Under the pieces are notes generated by a model. That model was not told where the DNA came from, searched no databases, and saw only the letters and a list, made by a program, of their open reading frames with translations. From Gaoshiqia hydrogeniformans (GTDB taxonomy: Bacteria > Bacteroidota > Bacteroidia > Bacteroidales > Prolixibacteraceae): a stretch of 64,000 nucleotides of DNA. Positions within the stretch are counted from its first letter, which is position 1. The number at the start of each line of letters is the position of its first letter. Shown here piece by piece: positions 33,626 to 41,648 of the stretch. Both the position numbers and the translations under genes were made by a program. The DNA is taken from the NCBI RefSeq assembly GCF_049347105.1, contig NZ_CP186334.1, forward strand, positions 4,340,001-4,404,000, written 5' to 3'.

Positions 33626-34930
33626 TCAATGTTTAAAATGAAGTAGCGATTTCGCAGGCGGACTGGCCGGAATGACATGAAACAGATTCAGCTGGGTATC
33701 GCCTGCTTTTTTGCCTTTACGATGGCTCTCTGTTAACAGGTGGTTTCTCAGCCGTTCCGCATCCCAATAATTCGGATGTGACGGCAGTTCGTTGCAGGTC
33801 ATAAAATATTGTGCCCGCTTCATCACTACGCCTATTTTTTTGAGGTGATAGCTCGTCAACCGGCGAAATCTGCGTGCATCCACAATCATTTTAGCCGATT
33901 GTACGCCAATGCCCGGAATGCGTAAGATCATTTCGTAATCAGCTTTATTCACATCAACAGGGAAAAGATGCAGGTTCCGCAGGGCATAAGCCAGTTTGGG
34001 GTCAATTTCAAGGTCGAGGAAAGGTTGTTCTTGAGTTAATATTTCATCGGCCCTGAAATAATAAAAGCGCATCAGCCAATCACTTTGGTACAGGCGGTTT
34101 TCGCGAACCAGCGGAGGCGACTGGAGCGCCGGAAGCCGTCGGTCGTATTCATTTACAGGTAAATACCCCGAGTAATATACCCGCTTTAATTTTTGTTCGT
34201 GATAGAAACCGGAGGCCAGTTGCAAAATTTGCCGGTCGCTCTCGGGGGTAGCGCCAATAATGAGTTGGGTGCTTTGTCCGGCCGGGGTAAAGACAGGCAC
34301 TTTGTGATATCTTTTCCGTTCTTCCCGGTAAAGCTGAATCCCTTCCTTAATTTGGTTCATTGGTTGTAAAACGGTGTCGAAATTCTTTTCGGGGGCCAGC
34401 CTTTTCAGCTCCGTTTCAGTCGGAATTTCAATGTTTACGCTTAACCGGTCGGCATACAGGCCTGCCTGCTGAATCAGTAATTGGCTGGCCCCGGGAATGG
34501 CCTTCAGATGAATGTACCCGTTGTAACGTTCTTCCAAACGCAGTTTTTTGGTGACGAACATCAGGCGTTCCATGGTAAAATCCGGGTTTCTGATGATGCC
34601 GGAACTTAAAAACAAGCCTTCAATATAATTGCGCCGGTAAAAATTGATGGTTAAATCAACGACTTCCTGGACACTGAAGGTTGCCCGCGGCCGGTCGTTA
34701 CTCCGGCGATTGATGCAGTAAGCGCAGTCGTAAATGCAATGGTTGGTCATCAAAATTTTCAGCAGACTTATGCAACGGCCGTCATCTGTAAAGCTGTGAC
34801 AAATACCACAAGCTACCGCGCTGCCGATTCCTCCCGTATTTTGGCGGTTATTACCGCTTGAAGAGCAGGAAACATCGTATTTCGCGGCGTCGGCTAATAT
34901 TTTTAGTTTTTCTTCAACAGTTTGCTTCAT
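33626..34930 (-). CDS. TIGR03916 radical SAM / HhH putative DNA modification or repair protein
   Basis: A 434-residue radical SAM enzyme with a DNA-binding tail. The [4Fe-4S] ligands are in CIYDCAYC (CxxxCxxC, about residues 65-72); further Cys cluster upstream (SCSSSG, CGICHSF, CISLL). A helix-hairpin-helix motif at about residues 340-370 (VNKADYEMILRIPGIGVQSAKMIV) should bind DNA, and a PLP-free TIM-barrel lies between. The family is predicted to act on DNA in repair with its TIGR03915 partner, but no reaction is known. Divergent from the LexA-like regulator. Confidence 0.9.
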   Translation of the reverse strand: MKQTVEEKLKILADAAKYDVSCSSSGNNRQNTGGIGSAVACGICHSFTDDGRCISLLKILMTNHCIYDCAYCINRRSNDRPRATFSVQEVVDLTINFYRRNYIEGLFLSSGIIRNPDFTMERLMFVTKKLRLEERYNGYIHLKAIPGASQLLIQQAGLYADRLSVNIEIPTETELKRLAPEKNFDTVLQPMNQIKEGIQLYREERKRYHKVPVFTPAGQSTQLIIGATPESDRQILQLASGFYHEQKLKRVYYSGYLPVNEYDRRLPALQSPPLVRENRLYQSDWLMRFYYFRADEILTQEQPFLDLEIDPKLAYALRNLHLFPVDVNKADYEMILRIPGIGVQSAKMIVDARRFRRLTSYHLKKIGVVMKRAQYFMTCNELPSHPNYWDAERLRNHLLTESHRKGKKAGDTQLNLFHVIPASPPAKSLLHFKH

Positions 34931-34979
34931 GTTCTGCTATTTTTATCAAATCAGTTTGATCGATTTGTAAAGTATAAAT

Positions 34980-35028
34980 CAAAATTACTAAATAAATTAG
35001 CAAATACTAATAATATTAGTTATTTTTG
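34980..35028. promoter_or_regulatory. twin dyads and divergent -7 elements, likely S24 regulator operators
   Basis: Two near-identical dyads, ACTAAATAAATTAGC (34987-35001) and ACTAATAATATTAGT (35006-35020), share the half-site pattern ACTAA-N5-TTAG and lie 19 bases apart. The first abuts a minus-strand -7 box, TAATTTTG (34987-34980), for the radical-SAM gene; the second abuts a plus-strand -7 box, TATTTTTG (35021-35028), for the regulator gene. Bound repressor would block both. The regulator identity is inferred from position. Confidence 0.6.
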
Positions 35029-35084
35029 AATGACATTCTTCTGATTATTTTTGAATTAATTGTTAATCAAATACATCCGTTTTT

Positions 35085-35858
35085 ATGAATTACCTGTCTG
35101 AAAACATGAAACAGTTAAGACGAATTCACCGGTTAACCCAACAGGAACTGGCCGATAAGCTCCAGGTGAAACGCTCATTGGTTGGTTCATATGAAGAGGG
35201 GAGGGCGACCCCTAAAATTTCGGTATTGCAGCAACTGGCTACTGTTTTTGGTTTATCTGTTGAACAGCTTGTCGGTGCAAACCTGGGGCAGGATCGTTTG
35301 CCCGGAAACGGGCCCGTGAAGACTGCTTTGCAGGTTTTACCTATCGTTGTTGACCGGTATAACGAGGAACTGATTCCTATTGTACCGGTAAAAGCTTCGG
35401 CTGGTTACCTGAATGGGTTTGCCGATCCTGAATTCATTGGTCGGTTGCCCCGGTTTTCGATGCCTGTTCCAGAACTTTCGGCAGGGAAAACATACCGAGT
35501 GTTCCAAATAAAAGGCGACAGCATGCTTCCGGTGACAGCCGGTTCATACCTGTTTTGCGAATTTGTTGAATCGGTTTCCGAATTGCGCGACGGACAAACC
35601 TATGTGTTGATTACCAGGGATGAAGGCCTGGTGTATAAACGGGTTTATCTGAAGGAAAATAATCAGTTTTTACTGAAGTCAGACAATCCGGTTTATGAAC
35701 CTTATCGCGTAACCGGGGAGTTGGTGCTGGAAATCTGGAGAGCCAAGGGAGTACTTAGTTTTGACCTTCCAAAACCCGACAGGTTGGATATTACCCGTAT
35801 TTCGGATGTGTTGGATGAAATGAAAGAAGAGATACGCAAACTCAGAAATTCAGGTTGA
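35085..35858 (+). CDS. XRE-type regulator with S24 (LexA-like) autoprotease domain
   Basis: A 257-residue repressor combining an N-terminal XRE helix-turn-helix (residues 1-60: QLRRIHRLTQQELADKLQVKRSLVGSYEEGRATPKI) with an S24 peptidase domain (about 130-215). The Ala-Gly candidate cleavage site is in VKASAGYLNGF, the catalytic Ser in QIKGDSMLP and the Lys in VYKRVYLK. In LexA and phage CI, RecA filaments promote self-cleavage at such sites; that is inferred here. Followed by ftsY after 98 bases; no phage genes are nearby. Confidence 0.9.
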   Translation: MNYLSENMKQLRRIHRLTQQELADKLQVKRSLVGSYEEGRATPKISVLQQLATVFGLSVEQLVGANLGQDRLPGNGPVKTALQVLPIVVDRYNEELIPIVPVKASAGYLNGFADPEFIGRLPRFSMPVPELSAGKTYRVFQIKGDSMLPVTAGSYLFCEFVESVSELRDGQTYVLITRDEGLVYKRVYLKENNQFLLKSDNPVYEPYRVTGELVLEIWRAKGVLSFDLPKPDRLDITRISDVLDEMKEEIRKLRNSG

Positions 35859-35956
35859 TTTCTTGGTTTACTGCTGTTTATTCTGCCTGAGACCGATTTT
35901 AGTCCCTGATTATCCGCCAAATTTTGTAAATTGCGCACCTAAAAATTTTGAAAATT

Positions 35957-36907
35957 ATGGGTCTTTTCGGGGCATTTTCCAAAGCTAAAAAAGAAAGTCT
36001 TGATCAGGGACTTTCGAAAACCAAGGAAAGCGTATTTAAAAAACTTAGCCGGGCGGTTGTCGGGAAGTCAACGGTTGATGATGAGGTTTTGGATAATCTG
36101 GAAGAAGTATTAATTACTTCGGATGTGGGCGTGGATACAACCCTTAAAATTATTCGCAGGATTGAAGAGCGGGTTAACCGTGATAAATATATGGGAATTG
36201 ATGAACTGAACCTGATTCTGAAAGAAGAAATAGCTGCTTTGCTCGAAGAAAATAACACAGAAGACGTTTCTGATTTCGAACTTCCTGAACGTTCTGATCC
36301 GTATGTGATCATGGTGGTTGGTGTAAACGGTGTCGGAAAAACCACGACGATTGGCAAATTGGCCTGGAATTTTAAGCAAGCCGGCAAACAGGTTGTTTTG
36401 GGCGCAGCAGATACTTTTAGGGCCGCTGCTATCGATCAGCTTCAAATATGGGCTAACCGGGTGGACGTTCCAATTATCCGTCAGAATATGGGATCAGATC
36501 CGGCTTCGGTTGCTTACGACACGCTGATGTCGGCAAAAGCTTCGGGCGCCGACGTGGTGATTATCGATACCGCAGGGCGTTTGCACAACAAAGTCAATTT
36601 GATGAATGAACTGTCGAAAATTAAGAAGGTCATGCAAAAAGTAGTCCCGGACGCACCGAATGAAGTATTGCTGATTCTCGATGGTTCTACCGGCCAGAAC
36701 GCTTTTGAGCAGGCCAAGCAGTTTACCTTAGCCACCGAGGTTACTTCCCTGGCGCTCACCAAGCTTGACGGAACGGCAAAAGGAGGCGTTGTTATCGGGA
36801 TCAGCGATCAGTTTAAAATACCGGTAAAATACATCGGAATCGGCGAGAAGATGGAAGACCTTCAAATTTTCCGTCGAAAAGAATTTGTTGACTCCTTATT
36901 TTCTTAA
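35957..36907 (+). CDS. ftsY: signal recognition particle receptor FtsY
   Basis: SRP receptor GTPase that brings nascent membrane proteins to SecYEG. The 316-residue protein lacks the long acidic A-domain of E. coli and has an N-domain (residues 1-95) and the G-domain: G1 GVNGVGKTTTIGKLA, G2 ADTFRAAAIDQL, G3 VIIDTAGRL, G4 TKLDGTAKGG, with the terminal GIGEKMEDLQIF. ATG 35957 was preferred to an in-frame TTG nine bases upstream. The gene stands alone, with 175 bases before rimO. Confidence 0.97.
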   Translation: MGLFGAFSKAKKESLDQGLSKTKESVFKKLSRAVVGKSTVDDEVLDNLEEVLITSDVGVDTTLKIIRRIEERVNRDKYMGIDELNLILKEEIAALLEENNTEDVSDFELPERSDPYVIMVVGVNGVGKTTTIGKLAWNFKQAGKQVVLGAADTFRAAAIDQLQIWANRVDVPIIRQNMGSDPASVAYDTLMSAKASGADVVIIDTAGRLHNKVNLMNELSKIKKVMQKVVPDAPNEVLLILDGSTGQNAFEQAKQFTLATEVTSLALTKLDGTAKGGVVIGISDQFKIPVKYIGIGEKMEDLQIFRRKEFVDSLFS

Positions 36908-37082
36908 AATAGCAACACATTTTCAGGAATTCAATTTAAACAGTTTTACCGGGGTATACCGCTAACTTGTTTCAAGGTTATTTTTTGCTTCAGTTCTGAT
37001 TCTTTCAATCTATAATGGAATGACTTTGAAGAACCAGCCTGAGGAATAATTGTTATAAATGATCGGAAATTAAAAGACAGAG

Positions 37083-38384
37083 ATGAAGAGAGGAAAAGTC
37101 AATATCATGACCCTGGGTTGTTCCAAAAACCTGGTTGATTCGGAGATGTTGCTGAACCAGTTGGATTTAAATGGTTTTAAAGTGGTTCACGACAGCGATC
37201 AGGATGACGCCAATATTGTCATACTGAATACCTGTGGTTTTATTGCCGATGCCAAAGAAGAATCAATCAATACGATCCTGAACTTTGCAGACGCCCGGAA
37301 ATCGGGAAAACTCGATAAACTTTTGGTTATGGGATGTTTGTCGGCCCGGTATAAAGAAGATCTGACCAGTGAAATACCGGAAGTGGATAAGTTTTACGGC
37401 AAGTTCGATTTTAAGGAAATAATCAAAGATTTAAATGCTAATTTTTACGAACAGAAAATATACCACCGGGTAAAGACTACGCCCGATCATTTCTCATATC
37501 TGAAAATCAGCGAAGGCTGTAATAGGCATTGTTCGTTTTGTGCCATTCCCCAGTTCACCGGAAACCACAAGTCCCGCAGCATGGAAAGTCTGCTGGAAGA
37601 AGCCAAAGATCTGGTTGATAGCGGTGTAAAAGAACTGCTGATCATCGCTCAGGATCTTTCGTATTACGGAATTGACCGCTACGGAGAAAGTAAACTGGCC
37701 GAGTTGATTGATAAACTGGCCGATGTTGAAGGGCTGGAGTGGATTCGCCTGCATTATGCCTATCCTTCAAAATTCCCGGCAGATGTACTTGACGTGATGC
37801 GTAAACGCGATAATGTTTGCAAATACCTGGATATTCCCTTGCAACACATCAGTGACAGGATGTTGGGTATGATGCGCCGTAAGATTACGAAAGAAGAAAC
37901 CATCAGCCTGATAAAGAAAATTAGAAAAGAGGTTCCCGGAATTGCTTTGCGTACAACTTTCCTGGTGGGGCATCCGGGTGAAACCGAAGACGATTTTGAA
38001 GAGCTGAAGTCCTTTATCCGGGAATATCCGTTTGAACGGATGGGGGTGTTTGCTTACTCGAGTGAAGATGACACCTACGCATTTAAAATGTACAAAGATG
38101 ATGTTCCACAGGAAGTGAAAGAAGCCCGCGCCGCCGAGTTAATGGATATGCAGCAGGAAATTTCGGCCACCCTGAGTCAGCGGCAGATAGGTAAAACACT
38201 GAAAGTTTTGGTTGACAGGGAAGAAGATGACTATTTTATTGGCCGGACGGAATTTGATTCTCCTGAAGTAGATGGCGAGGTTTTGATTGATAAATCGGAT
38301 CATATTCAAATCGGCAAGTTTTACCCGGTTCGGATTGACGATTCCTCGGAGTTTGATTTGTTTGGAAAACTAATGCCGGTATAG
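37083..38384 (+). CDS. rimO: ribosomal protein S12 methylthiotransferase
   Basis: Radical-SAM enzyme adding a methylthio group to Asp89 of S12. The 433-residue protein has the UPF0004 domain (MTLGCSKNLVDSEMLLN, LNTCGFIADAKEESI, VMGCLSARY: three Cys for the second cluster), the SAM cluster motif CNRHCSFCAIP near residue 150, and a TRAM domain at about 365-433. The order and spacing identify RimO rather than MiaB. Upstream spacer shows no repeat; convergent with msrA. Confidence 0.96.
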   Translation: MKRGKVNIMTLGCSKNLVDSEMLLNQLDLNGFKVVHDSDQDDANIVILNTCGFIADAKEESINTILNFADARKSGKLDKLLVMGCLSARYKEDLTSEIPEVDKFYGKFDFKEIIKDLNANFYEQKIYHRVKTTPDHFSYLKISEGCNRHCSFCAIPQFTGNHKSRSMESLLEEAKDLVDSGVKELLIIAQDLSYYGIDRYGESKLAELIDKLADVEGLEWIRLHYAYPSKFPADVLDVMRKRDNVCKYLDIPLQHISDRMLGMMRRKITKEETISLIKKIRKEVPGIALRTTFLVGHPGETEDDFEELKSFIREYPFERMGVFAYSSEDDTYAFKMYKDDVPQEVKEARAAELMDMQQEISATLSQRQIGKTLKVLVDREEDDYFIGRTEFDSPEVDGEVLIDKSDHIQIGKFYPVRIDDSSEFDLFGKLMPV

Positions 38385-38400
38385 CCTGGTTTGATAACGT

Positions 38401-39027
38401 TTAAGGCTTTATTTTATCGCGAAAGATTTTTCTGAACTTTTCAACTTTTGGAATAATGACAAACTGGCAATAGGGCTGACCGGTATTATTGCTGAAATAG
38501 TTTTGATGGTAATCTTCGGCTCTGAAAAAGTTTTTCCAGGGGCTAAGCTCAGTAACAACTGGTTTTCCAAAGATATTTTCCCGGTTTAGCCGATCAATTA
38601 TTGACTCTGCAATTTCCTTTTGATTTTGATTGCGGTAAAAAATGGCCGACCGGTATTGTGTTCCCACATCAGCTCCTTGCCGGTTTAGAGTAGTTGGATC
38701 GTGGGTAGCAAAAAACACTTCCAGCAGCTCGGTAAATGAGATGACTGAGGGATCAAATTCAACTTCAACCACTTCGGCATGCCCGGTTCGTCCTGTACAA
38801 ATTTCTTTGTATGACGGATTAATAACCTCGCCTCCCGAATAACCCGAAATGACTGAGACAACGCCGTTCAATTCGTTGAATATGGTTTCGGTACACCAAA
38901 AACATCCGCCTCCCAATGTTATCCGGTCCATACTTTTTGATTTTGTTTGTGCCGGTAATTCGCTGTTTAAATTACCGGAAATAATGATTAAAAGAGCAAC
39001 TGTTTTTATTGTTTGCTTCATCTGCAT
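38401..39027 (-). CDS. msrA: peptide-methionine (S)-S-oxide reductase, exported
   Basis: Reduces methionine-S-sulfoxide in proteins. The 208-residue protein has a signal-like N-terminus (TVALLIIISGNLNSELPAQ), so it is probably periplasmic. Active-site motif GGCFWCTE lies near residue 40, with the family core VSGYSGG-like VISGYSGGEV, CTGRTGHAEVVEVEFDP, FFATHDPTTLNRQGADVGTQYRS. ATG at 39027 or 39021 are equally possible. It overlaps the upstream DUF6787 gene by about 10 bases, suggesting an operon. Confidence 0.95.
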   Translation of the reverse strand: MQMKQTIKTVALLIIISGNLNSELPAQTKSKSMDRITLGGGCFWCTETIFNELNGVVSVISGYSGGEVINPSYKEICTGRTGHAEVVEVEFDPSVISFTELLEVFFATHDPTTLNRQGADVGTQYRSAIFYRNQNQKEIAESIIDRLNRENIFGKPVVTELSPWKNFFRAEDYHQNYFSNNTGQPYCQFVIIPKVEKFRKIFRDKIKP

Positions 39028-39326
39028 GACTTATCCAGCTTAATGCCTAACCGGCGCAGAGCTTTTTTTTCGAAACGCCAAAAAAAATCAAATTGCCCAA
39101 ACAGGGTGCCGATAAGCAGCAGAGTGATCTGATAGATCGGGATAATAGTCAGTATGTAAATGATTGTTTTTAAAATAAATGGCCACTCCGGGTCGTAGTT
39201 GATCCATTGAAAAAGGTAATTTTTTATAAAAAGGGTTGCACTTCCGCTAACCGAAAAAACGATCAAGATGATGATTAACTGTAGGTTAGATTCAACTTCC
39301 CAGCGTGATTTTAACTTATTTAACAT
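39018..39326 (-). CDS. DUF6787 family small membrane protein
   Basis: A 102-residue protein with two transmembrane helices (about residues 14-37 and 51-78) and short basic ends (KLKSRWEVES, FWRFEKKALRRLG), fitting the DUF6787 pattern including PFGQF-like LFGQFDFFWRFEKK. Such proteins have been wrongly annotated as diacylglyceryl transferases; none of that enzyme's catalytic residues are seen here. The start is ATG 39326. It overlaps msrA. Confidence 0.72.
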   Translation of the reverse strand: MLNKLKSRWEVESNLQLIIILIVFSVSGSATLFIKNYLFQWINYDPEWPFILKTIIYILTIIPIYQITLLLIGTLFGQFDFFWRFEKKALRRLGIKLDKSCR

Positions 39327-39380
39327 GTATTTCAAATTAAACCTTCAAGCTATTAAACAAGCGGAAGCGCGAATGGTTTT

Positions 39381-39947
39381 TTAAAATTGATGTGTTTGAA
39401 AGATAATATATCCATAGGCAAAAAAACGGAAGACTCTGAAAAAGGCCATGTAAACGAAACGTTTCATGGAGTACTCGGTTGAGCCTACCAACATGCTGAT
39501 TGCAGCCCACGGCAAGGGAGTAAGCGCTGCGGTGATAATCAGAATTGAACCGTATTTTTTAAATAAATCCCAATAATGGCTAAAAAACCGACGGCTCATA
39601 TACCTGAAAATCACAACGCGGCGTAATACCCTGCCTATTAGAAAAGCCAGGTATCCTGCGCCATAGGAGATTCCGGCAAAAAAAATAACATTCAGGGCAT
39701 AATGCAGGAGATCTGACTTGTAGTATGCCCAGAGCATAAAAAATTCGGGAGGAAAGATCCCGAAGAAAATTTCAGAACCGGTATAGATCAGGTAAACAGT
39801 TAAAGGTTTGCTGTAAAACCTTTCAATCCAAACTTCCTGGTTTTCATCAATAATGAATTTTTTAAAAAGAAGATAAGCGACAGCAATTACGGCCATGTAA
39901 ATCAACGCCCGAAGCAGGTTTTTCAGCAGAAACTTATATTTGGTCAT
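39381..39947 (-). CDS. VTT/SNARE-associated-like membrane protein
   Basis: A 188-residue membrane protein with about four or five hydrophobic segments, including SEIFFGIFPPEFFMLWAYY and AALTPLPWAAISMLVGSTEYSMKRF, which fit the pattern of VTT (DedA/TMEM64-like) domains: a proline-rich re-entrant segment and the xPLPW motif. It likely takes part in membrane lipid handling or small solute movement, but the substrate is unknown. It overlaps the upstream pterin dehydratase gene by 4 bases. Confidence 0.68.
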   Translation of the reverse strand: MTKYKFLLKNLLRALIYMAVIAVAYLLFKKFIIDENQEVWIERFYSKPLTVYLIYTGSEIFFGIFPPEFFMLWAYYKSDLLHYALNVIFFAGISYGAGYLAFLIGRVLRRVVIFRYMSRRFFSHYWDLFKKYGSILIITAALTPLPWAAISMLVGSTEYSMKRFVYMAFFRVFRFFAYGYIIFQTHQF

Positions 39948-40180
39948 GTTGTTAGTTGATCAATTTTTTTTGCTAACTCGTAGTCTAACCCGGTAACTTT
40001 ACCTTGACTGTGTGTCATCAGACTAATCTTTACTTTTTTGTATGAGAAAATCAAGATATCCGGGTGATGGTTCATTTCCTCTGCCAGTTCGCCAACCTGG
40101 TTTGCAAATTGTAAGGCTTGTCTGAAATCTCTAAAGATAAACTCTTTTTCAATCTGATTGTTAACAGTTTCCCAATTCAT
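39944..40180 (-). CDS. 4a-hydroxytetrahydrobiopterin dehydratase (PCD/DCoH-like)
   Basis: A 78-residue pterin-4a-carbinolamine dehydratase fold protein. It begins WETVNNQIEKEFIF, with FANQVGELAEEMNHHPDILIFSYKKVKISLMTHSQGKVTGLDYELA matching the family; the active-site His pair (NHHPD) and the later His (MTHS) are present. It recycles oxidised pterin cofactors, yet no aromatic amino acid hydroxylase lies nearby. Shares 4 bases with the membrane protein gene downstream. Confidence 0.9.
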   Translation of the reverse strand: MNWETVNNQIEKEFIFRDFRQALQFANQVGELAEEMNHHPDILIFSYKKVKISLMTHSQGKVTGLDYELAKKIDQLTT

Positions 40181-40227
40181 AACATTGTTTATTCATCAAA
40201 ACAAGCCGGTGAATTGAAAGTTTACGG

Positions 40228-40803
40228 TCAACGATGAATTTTACCAAGCAACCAGGCCATATTTTCGCCCAGTGTTTTCATAGTCTGCATCCCTTCTTCA
40301 TCTTGTAAAACATCACCCTCATTTTTTCCGTAGGCAAAGTTCCAGTAGGAAGAGCCGGGGATAATCATCTGATTGATTAGAAAGAAATTGTTTATGGTTT
40401 CAAACGCATGAAGCTGCCCGCCCCGCCTGACCGAAATAACAGCTGCGCCAATTTTTCGTTTCAGCAGGTGGCCGTTTCCCCGGCACACATAACCCGATAC
40501 ATCAATCAAAGCTTTCATCTCTGTACTGATATCGGCAAAATATACCGGCGAACCCAGAATGATTGCATCGGCATCAATCATCTTTTGGATGCATTGATTG
40601 AGGACATCATTTTTGATGTGGCATCTTTGGTCTTTAATTTCCCTGCATTTTCCGCAAGCGGTACACCCATGTACCAGTTTGCCTCCCAGTTGAACTAATT
40701 CGGTTTCAAAACCTGCTTCCTCCAATGGCTTAAAGACCGATTCAATCAGGATTTTTGTATTTCCGCTTTTCCGGGGACTTCCGTTGATGCCTAATATTTT
40801 CAT
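40228..40803 (-). CDS. flavodoxin-fold NADPH:FMN reductase / iron-sulfur flavoprotein
   Basis: A 191-residue flavodoxin-like oxidoreductase. FMN loop GINGSPRKSGNTKILIE opens the domain, and a Cys cluster CTACGKCREIKDQRC (about residues 47-62) may ligate an Fe-S cluster, as in iron-sulfur flavoproteins. SPVYFADISTEMKALIDV is the second FMN contact. The electron donor and substrate are unknown. In the same direction as the PCD gene, 47 bases upstream of it. Confidence 0.88.
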   Translation of the reverse strand: MKILGINGSPRKSGNTKILIESVFKPLEEAGFETELVQLGGKLVHGCTACGKCREIKDQRCHIKNDVLNQCIQKMIDADAIILGSPVYFADISTEMKALIDVSGYVCRGNGHLLKRKIGAAVISVRRGGQLHAFETINNFFLINQMIIPGSSYWNFAYGKNEGDVLQDEEGMQTMKTLGENMAWLLGKIHR

Positions 40804-40852
40804 TGCTTTAGTGCTTTTCTGTTAATTTTTTTGATGGATTGCCTGCGAGTAT

Positions 40853-41509
40853 TTAGTTGCCAAAAACATAAGAAACGATATTGGCCCCCATTTCCAGCGC
40901 TTTTTTTCTGGTTTCCGGCGGATTGTTGTGTACCGAAGGATCTTCCCAGCCATCGCTGATGTCAGACTCGTAGGTATACAGGCATACAAGCCTGTTCCCA
41001 ATGTATAATCCGAAAGCCTGGGGACGTTGACGATCATGTTCGTGTATTTTTGGCAAACCGTTCGGGAAATCAAACTTTTGATGAAAGATCGGATGACCGG
41101 CAGGTAACTCGGAGAATTCCTGGTCGGGAAAAATTTTTCTCATCTCGCGGCGGATGTACATGTTTAGCCCGTAATTATCGTCGATATGTAAAAAACCACC
41201 TGCTTCGAAATAAAGCCTGAGATTACGGCATTCATCGTTGGTAAAAATTACATTGCCATGGCCGGTTAAATGTACAATCGGGTAATTGAATAATTCAATG
41301 CTTCCCGGTTCTACGGTACCGGGTTCGGCGGCAAATGTAGTGTTCAGCTCCTGATTGCAAAATCTCATCAGGTTGGGCAGGGCAGTGGGGTCTGCATACC
41401 AGTCGCCACCGCCTTTATACTTGATCAATCCAATTTTTAACTCCGGGTTTTGGGCTAAACCGGTGATAAAAAATAAGCAACACAAGTATGTCCCGAAAAT
41501 CTTACTCAT
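40853..41509 (-). CDS. DUF4159 domain protein, exported
   Basis: A 218-residue exported protein: signal peptide MSKIFGTYLCCLFFITGLAQ, then a DUF4159 domain covering the rest, with the family features GGGDWYADPTALPNL, YPIVHLTGHGNV, YFEAGGFLHIDDNYG and the terminal YEINDIS-like YTYESDISDGWEDP. The fold resembles a glutamine amidotransferase-type beta/alpha domain, but no nucleophile can be named. Often part of larger aerotolerance-type proteins; here it stands alone. Function unknown. Confidence 0.85.
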   Translation of the reverse strand: MSKIFGTYLCCLFFITGLAQNPELKIGLIKYKGGGDWYADPTALPNLMRFCNQELNTTFAAEPGTVEPGSIELFNYPIVHLTGHGNVIFTNDECRNLRLYFEAGGFLHIDDNYGLNMYIRREMRKIFPDQEFSELPAGHPIFHQKFDFPNGLPKIHEHDRQRPQAFGLYIGNRLVCLYTYESDISDGWEDPSVHNNPPETRKKALEMGANIVSYVFGN

Positions 41510-41648
41510 CCGTAATTAAAAAGATGGATCAAATATAAGAAGAAAGTACCAGTTGGATTAAGAAAATGGTTATCGTCAGGTAAAGTTTACCTTCAAAAAC
41601 CATTTTTGAAAAAAGCTGTTATTTTTACAGACTTTAAAATTTAACTCC

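Noticed and set aside
35085..35858. Prophage repressor and hence a prophage
   Set aside because: The protein has a CI/LexA-like layout, but no integrase, structural or lysis genes, and no attachment site repeats, lie nearby. Flanking genes are repair and core genes.
39018..39326. Prolipoprotein diacylglyceryl transferase
   Set aside because: The name appears on related small proteins, but the 102-residue, two-helix protein lacks the Lgt motifs and is far too short.
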